Assembly (NCBI GenBank): GCA_001790955.1
Contig: MGDP01000220.1
Coordinates: forward strand, 1-45,288
DNA: 45,288 bases
Direction of reading: 5' to 3'
DNA from: Candidatus Tectomicrobia bacterium RIFCSPLOWO2_12_FULL_69_37
GTDB lineage: Bacteria; UBA8248
Shown here: piece after piece, positions 41,701 to 45,288 of the stretch
How the letters are laid out: each line of letters opens with the position of its first letter
Position numbering within the stretch: position 1 is the first letter of the stretch
Made by a program: the position numbers and the translations under genes
The notes under the pieces: model-generated
Told to the model about the DNA's origin: nothing
The model's database searches: none
The model's input: the letters and a program-made list of their open reading frames with translations, nothing else

Positions 41701-42657
41701 ATGAGGATGACGATTCGGATGGGGCTAGCCGCCCTGGCGGCCGGTCTGCTGGGCCTGGGAGCCGCCGCCCAGGCGGCCGAGCTCAAGATGATGACGGGGC
41801 CCCAGGGAGGCTCCTGGTACCCGCTCGGCGGGGCGGTCGCCGAGATCGCCAAGCGCGAGCTCAAGGGCGTGAACATCACCGTCCAGCTCGGGGCCGGCAT
41901 CAGCAACGTCAAGGGCGTCGAGGCGGGCAAGGCCGACCTGGGCCTGGGGAACTCGGTCTCCACGGCGGACGCCGTCGTGGGCCGCAAGCCCTTCGACAAG
42001 AAGACCCAGAACGTCCGCCACGTGGCGACGCTCTACCTCCAGTACTTCCAGCCGATCGTGCTCGACAAGGGAGCGGACACCATCCGCACCCCCGCCCAGC
42101 TCAAGGGCAAGCGCATGACCACCCAGGCGGTGGGCAACACGGGCGAGCAGATGGCCCGCCACTTCCTCGCCACCGCGGGCCTCGCCTACAAGGACCTCGC
42201 CAAGGTGAGCCACGGCTCCTACAACGACTCGGTGGCCCTCATGCGGGACGGGCACGCGGACGCCTTCATGCTCGTGAGCACCGTCCCCGCTCCCGCCGTC
42301 ATGGACCTGGCCACGGGCCGCAAGGTCGTCCTGATGAGCCTGGACGACGCCACCTACCAGAAGCTCCTCAAGCTCAACGCCGGTTACGCCCGGCGCAACA
42401 TCCCGGCCGGGACCTACAAGGGCCAGGACAAGGACGTCTCCGCCTTCGGCACCTACACCCACCTGATCGCGAGCGGGAAGCTCTCGAACGACCTCGTCTA
42501 CCAGCTCACCAAGGCCATCGCCAAGAACCTGGCCTCCATCAACGCCGTGGTGCCCGCGACCAAGGGCCTTACCCCCAAGGAGATGGGCTCGGACGTGGGC
42601 GTGCCCCTGCACGCGGGCGCGGCGCGCTTCTACAAGGAGATAGGGGCCAAGAACTAG
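41701..42657 (+). CDS. TAXI-family TRAP transporter solute-binding protein
   Basis: A 318-residue periplasmic protein with a Sec signal (cut near AAAQAAE, residue 25). The TAXI pattern is clear: MMTGPQGGSWYPLGGAVAEI, GISNVKGVEAGKADLGLGNS, and GHADAFMLVSTVPAPAVMDL. Such proteins present organic acids or other anions to a fused TRAP permease, here encoded 15 bases downstream. The ligand is not predictable; glutamate and aromatic or dicarboxylic acids are known for the class. Upstream GCGGAGGAGG serves as ribosome site for ATG 41701. Confidence 0.92.
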   Translation: MRMTIRMGLAALAAGLLGLGAAAQAAELKMMTGPQGGSWYPLGGAVAEIAKRELKGVNITVQLGAGISNVKGVEAGKADLGLGNSVSTADAVVGRKPFDKKTQNVRHVATLYLQYFQPIVLDKGADTIRTPAQLKGKRMTTQAVGNTGEQMARHFLATAGLAYKDLAKVSHGSYNDSVALMRDGHADAFMLVSTVPAPAVMDLATGRKVVLMSLDDATYQKLLKLNAGYARRNIPAGTYKGQDKDVSAFGTYTHLIASGKLSNDLVYQLTKAIAKNLASINAVVPATKGLTPKEMGSDVGVPLHAGAARFYKEIGAKN

Positions 42658-42672
42658 GGGGAGGGCCGTTCC

Positions 42673-44637
42673 TTGGAAAACGGAGGAGGACGCCCGGCGG
42701 GAACATTGGTCGGCATCGCCGCCGCCGGGATGTCGCTCTTCCACCTCTACATCGCCATGGCGGGCGCCCCGGAGGCCCTCGTCCTCCGGGGCACCCACCT
42801 GGCGCTGGTCTTCTGCATCATCTTCCTCTCGGCCCCGAAGGAAGGCGGCGGGCTCGGGCGCCTGCTGGAGCTCACCTTCCTCTCGGGAGGGAAGCTGGCG
42901 GCGAGGCTCCCCCGCCTGTGGGACCTCCTCCTTCTCGCCGCGGCGATCGCCCCCCTCCTCTACATCTTCTGGAACCTCGACCACCTCAACCAGCGCATGG
43001 TCTACGTGGACTCCCTCGCGCCGGCCGAGATGGTCATGGGCGTCCTCCTCGTCCTCATGGTGATCGAGGCCTCGCGCCGCACCCTGGGGCCCACGCTCCC
43101 CCTGACCGTCCTGACCTTCATCCTCTACGCCCTGGCCGGGCCCTGGCTGCCCGGCCCCATGCGCCACGCCGGGCTGAGCCTGGAGACCCTGCTGGACATC
43201 GCCTACCTCTCGCCGGACGGGATCTTCGGCATCCCCCTCGGGGTCTCGGCCACCTACGTCGTCCTCTTCATCATCTTCGGCGCCTTCCTCGAGCGGACGA
43301 ACACGGGGGCCCTGTTCATGGACCTGGCCTCCGCCCTCGCCGGCCGCTCCCCGGGCGGCCCCGGCAAGATCGCCTGCATCTCGAGCGGGCTCTTCGGAAC
43401 CATCTCGGGGAGCGCGGTCGCGAACGTGATGGTGGACGGCTGGCTCACCATCCCCCTCATGAAGCGCACCGGCTTCAAGGGCCACGTCGCGGCGGCGGTC
43501 GAGGCGGTGGCCTCGACCGGGGGCCAGATCATGCCCCCCGTCATGGGGGCGGCGGCCTTCGTCCTGGCCGAGCTGGCGGGCCTCCCCTACGCCCAGGTGG
43601 CCCTCCACGCCGCCATCCCCGCGCTCCTCTACTACGTGGCGCTCTTCATGGCCATCCACTTCGAGGCGCGCCGCACGGGCCTGCGGGGCCTGCGGCCCGA
43701 CGAGACGCCCCCGCTCGGGGGGGTGCTCCTCGCGCGCGGCCACATGCTGCTGCCCATCGCCGCCCTCATCTGGCTGATGTGGGAGGGCTACACCGCCTTC
43801 CTCGCCGCCTTCTGGGCCACCCTCCTGGTGGTGGGGATCGCCGCCCTGCGGGCCGGGACCCGCCTGGACCTCCGGGGGATGTACGAGGCCCTCCAGAGCG
43901 GGGCCCAGAACTCGGTCGGCGTGGCCGCCGCCTGCGCCTCGGCCGGCATCGTCATCGGCGTCATCGCCCACACCGGCCTGGGGATCAAGTTCACGAGCTT
44001 CATCCTCTCCCTCTCCTCGGACACCCTCATCCCGGCCCTCGTCCTCACCATGGTGGCGGGCATCATCCTCGGCATGGGGATGCCCACCACGGCGGCCTAC
44101 GTGATGCAGGCCGCCCTCCTCGTCCCGGCCCTGATCAAGCTGGGCATCGTGCCCATCGCCGCCCACCTGTTCGTCTTCTACTTCGCCATCATCTCGGCCA
44201 TCACGCCCCCCGTGGCCCTTGCCGTCTACGCCGCGGCCGGCATCGGCAAGACGCCCCTCTGGGCGACCGGCATCGCCGCCTTGCGGATGGGGGCGACGGG
44301 CTTCATCGTGCCCTTCTTCTTCGTGTACGGCCCGGCCCTGCTCCTGGTGGGGGAGTGGGGCCAGGTCATCCTCGCGGTGCTGAGCGCCTGCGCCGGAGTC
44401 GTCCTCCTCGCGGCGAGCCTGCACGGCTTCCTGCTGAGCCCGCTCCGCCCCTGGGAGCGCCTGGCCGCCGGCGCCGCCTCGCTGCTGCTCATCCACTCGG
44501 GGTGGAAGACGGACCTCATCGGCCTGGCGCTGGCGGGCGGCGTGATCCTCTCCCAGCGCATCGCCCCGCTCCCCGAGGTCCCCCCCGCCGTGCCGGCCGA
44601 GCCCGAGGCCGCGCCCTCCGCCCCGGCAAGACCCTAG
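42673..44637 (+). CDS. TRAP transporter fused permease (4TM/12TM type)
   Basis: A 654-residue inner-membrane protein joining the small (DctQ-like) and large (DctM-like) TRAP subunits, as usual for TAXI systems; about 16-18 hydrophobic segments. Signatures are FGTISGSAVANVMVDG, STGGQIMPPVMGAAAF, and GMGMPTTAAYVMQAALLVP. Transport is driven by an ion gradient, not ATP. The start is a TTG at 42673 with GGGGGAGGG a few bases upstream; no ATG fits better. The last 25 residues are Pro/Ala/Glu-rich and cytoplasmic. It ends the operon. Confidence 0.9.
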   Translation: MENGGGRPAGTLVGIAAAGMSLFHLYIAMAGAPEALVLRGTHLALVFCIIFLSAPKEGGGLGRLLELTFLSGGKLAARLPRLWDLLLLAAAIAPLLYIFWNLDHLNQRMVYVDSLAPAEMVMGVLLVLMVIEASRRTLGPTLPLTVLTFILYALAGPWLPGPMRHAGLSLETLLDIAYLSPDGIFGIPLGVSATYVVLFIIFGAFLERTNTGALFMDLASALAGRSPGGPGKIACISSGLFGTISGSAVANVMVDGWLTIPLMKRTGFKGHVAAAVEAVASTGGQIMPPVMGAAAFVLAELAGLPYAQVALHAAIPALLYYVALFMAIHFEARRTGLRGLRPDETPPLGGVLLARGHMLLPIAALIWLMWEGYTAFLAAFWATLLVVGIAALRAGTRLDLRGMYEALQSGAQNSVGVAAACASAGIVIGVIAHTGLGIKFTSFILSLSSDTLIPALVLTMVAGIILGMGMPTTAAYVMQAALLVPALIKLGIVPIAAHLFVFYFAIISAITPPVALAVYAAAGIGKTPLWATGIAALRMGATGFIVPFFFVYGPALLLVGEWGQVILAVLSACAGVVLLAASLHGFLLSPLRPWERLAAGAASLLLIHSGWKTDLIGLALAGGVILSQRIAPLPEVPPAVPAEPEAAPSAPARP

Positions 44638-44678
44638 CCATGAAGCCTTGCCACGTACTTCATCCCGAGAGGAGTGAG

Positions 44679-44774
44679 CTTTTCCCCCTCCCTCCGGGAG
44701 GGGGTTGGGGGAGGGAACCCTCGTGACCGGGCCTCCCCCCACCCCTACCCTCCCCCGGAGGGGGAGGGAGAAAA
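44679..44774. repeat. Imperfect palindromic repeat, C/G-block type
   Basis: Left arm TTTTCCCCCTCCCTCCGGGA and following GGGGGTTGGGGGAGGG (to 44715), right arm CCTCCCCC to GGAGGGAGAAAA (44732-44774). The arms are approximate reverse complements and each contains its own small palindrome. Unrelated in sequence to the TAGGGGCG family. It is in the gap between the TRAP permease and the VOC gene and may terminate the former. Confidence 0.6.
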
Positions 44775-44817
44775 CCCCCACGAGCCCCTGACCTTCTTCG
44801 TCCCGGAGGATTTCCCC

Positions 44818-45288
44818 ATGCCCCAGCCCCCGTCCCCCTTCCTGGGCTTCCAGCACATCGGCCTCAAGGTCCACGACATCGAGGCCGCCCTCGACTTCTA
44901 CGTCGGGAAGCTCGGCTTCACCGTCACCGAGATCCACCCGCCCGGCCGGGTGCCCGGCGTCCCTCTCGGCCTGGCCTTCCTCCGCTGCACCGCCCTCCAC
45001 CACGACCTGAGCCTCTTCTTCTGGCCCGAGGGGGAATGCCCCGCGCCCAAGGAGCGCACCATGTTCCGCTGGGAGCCCGGCATGCACCACATCGCCCTCC
45101 AGGTGGGCTCCCGGCGGGAGCTCGAGGCCTGGGAGGCCTATCTGAAGGCCCAGGGCGTCGAGATCGTCTGGCAGCGCGCCATCCACAGCCCCACCCACCC
45201 CGAGGGCGACGGCCTCTGGGGCGAGAACCACGCCATCTACATCTCCGACCCCTCGGGCAACTGCATCGAGATCTTCTGCGACATGGGG
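44818..45288 (+). CDS. VOC-family protein (glyoxalase/extradiol dioxygenase-like), 3' end cut by window
   Basis: 157 codons are open to the last base, so the gene continues beyond the window. The fold starts with FQHIGLKVHDIEAALDFYVG, then VPGVPLGLAFLR; the second half has GMHHIALQV and AIYISDPSGNCIEIFCD. Putative metal ligands are His13, His91 and Glu151, the His-His-Glu pattern of extradiol ring-cleaving dioxygenases and relatives. The visible part is already about the length of a one-module extradiol enzyme. GGAGGA lies before ATG 44818. A role in aromatic breakdown would fit with the TRAP importer upstream but is not shown. Confidence 0.82.
   Translation, partial: MPQPPSPFLGFQHIGLKVHDIEAALDFYVGKLGFTVTEIHPPGRVPGVPLGLAFLRCTALHHDLSLFFWPEGECPAPKERTMFRWEPGMHHIALQVGSRRELEAWEAYLKAQGVEIVWQRAIHSPTHPEGDGLWGENHAIYISDPSGNCIEIFCDMG

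Noticed and set aside
41725..45231. Antisense open frame of more than 1100 codons over the TAXI-TRAP and VOC genes
   Set aside because: Same GC effect; product is His/Asp/Gly-rich without motifs, and the plus strand carries three clear genes.

Overview
This is a very GC-rich window (strong G/C at third codon positions, long spurious antisense reading frames) from a Gram-negative bacterium. Evidence for a Gram-negative envelope is a Tat-exported periplasmic binding protein pair, other Sec signal peptides, a lipoprotein-like PEGA protein and a ChaN-type protein. The mixture of ABC, TAXI-TRAP and DASS importers, a type with one membrane-anchor succinate dehydrogenase subunit, DUF547 and a fused hydantoinase/oxoprolinase recalls uncultured soil or marine lineages such as Tectomicrobia, Rokubacteria or NC10. 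This placement is inferred from gene style only; there is no rRNA or other phylogenetic marker here. No tRNA, rRNA, CRISPR array, transposase or phage gene was seen.

Layout. 1-9.0 kb: a metallo-beta-lactamase/receiver-domain fusion, an ABHD10-like hydrolase overlapping an FMN reductase, a PEGA protein, an IlvD/Edd-type dehydratase, a small coiled-coil membrane protein, an SRAP (YedK/HMCES) DNA-damage protein, an Old Yellow Enzyme relative and a second alpha/beta hydrolase. 9.0-17.2 kb: a carbohydrate-type ABC importer present twice in tandem (binding protein, two permeases; then again), with one ATPase gene at the end. The two units carry near-superimposable promoters, ribosome sites and intergenic hairpins, and the 3' ends of the two MalG-type genes look recently homogenised. 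17.3-22.3 kb: an eIF-2B-family protein and a 1276-residue HyuA-HyuB fusion whose ATPase motifs are eroded.

22.5-27.4 kb: a DASS dicarboxylate transporter convergent with a succinate dehydrogenase operon (sdhCAB on the minus strand), separated by a bidirectional-looking terminator; together they would import C4-dicarboxylates and oxidise succinate. 27.7-32.8 kb: a mostly minus-strand block with a DUF547 protein, a methyltransferase/ATP-grasp fusion, a ChaN-like protein, a GNAT acetyltransferase (plus strand) and a tandem-ACT protein. 32.8-33.4 kb is the largest gene-free stretch and holds a palindromic repeat plus a promoter.

33.4-45.3 kb: an adenylate cyclase fused to a formylglycine-generating-enzyme-like domain, then an M24 peptidase, a DHH phosphoesterase, an Fe(III)/spermidine-type ABC importer (binding protein, fused double permease, ATPase), a TAXI-TRAP importer pair, and the 5' part of a VOC (glyoxalase/extradiol dioxygenase) gene cut by the window edge. 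The overall picture is an organism heavily invested in scavenging small organic solutes. The most unusual pieces are the duplicated importer with one ATPase, the motif-less hydantoinase next to it, the methyltransferase/ATP-grasp fusion, and an intergenic palindromic repeat family with four members in the window.
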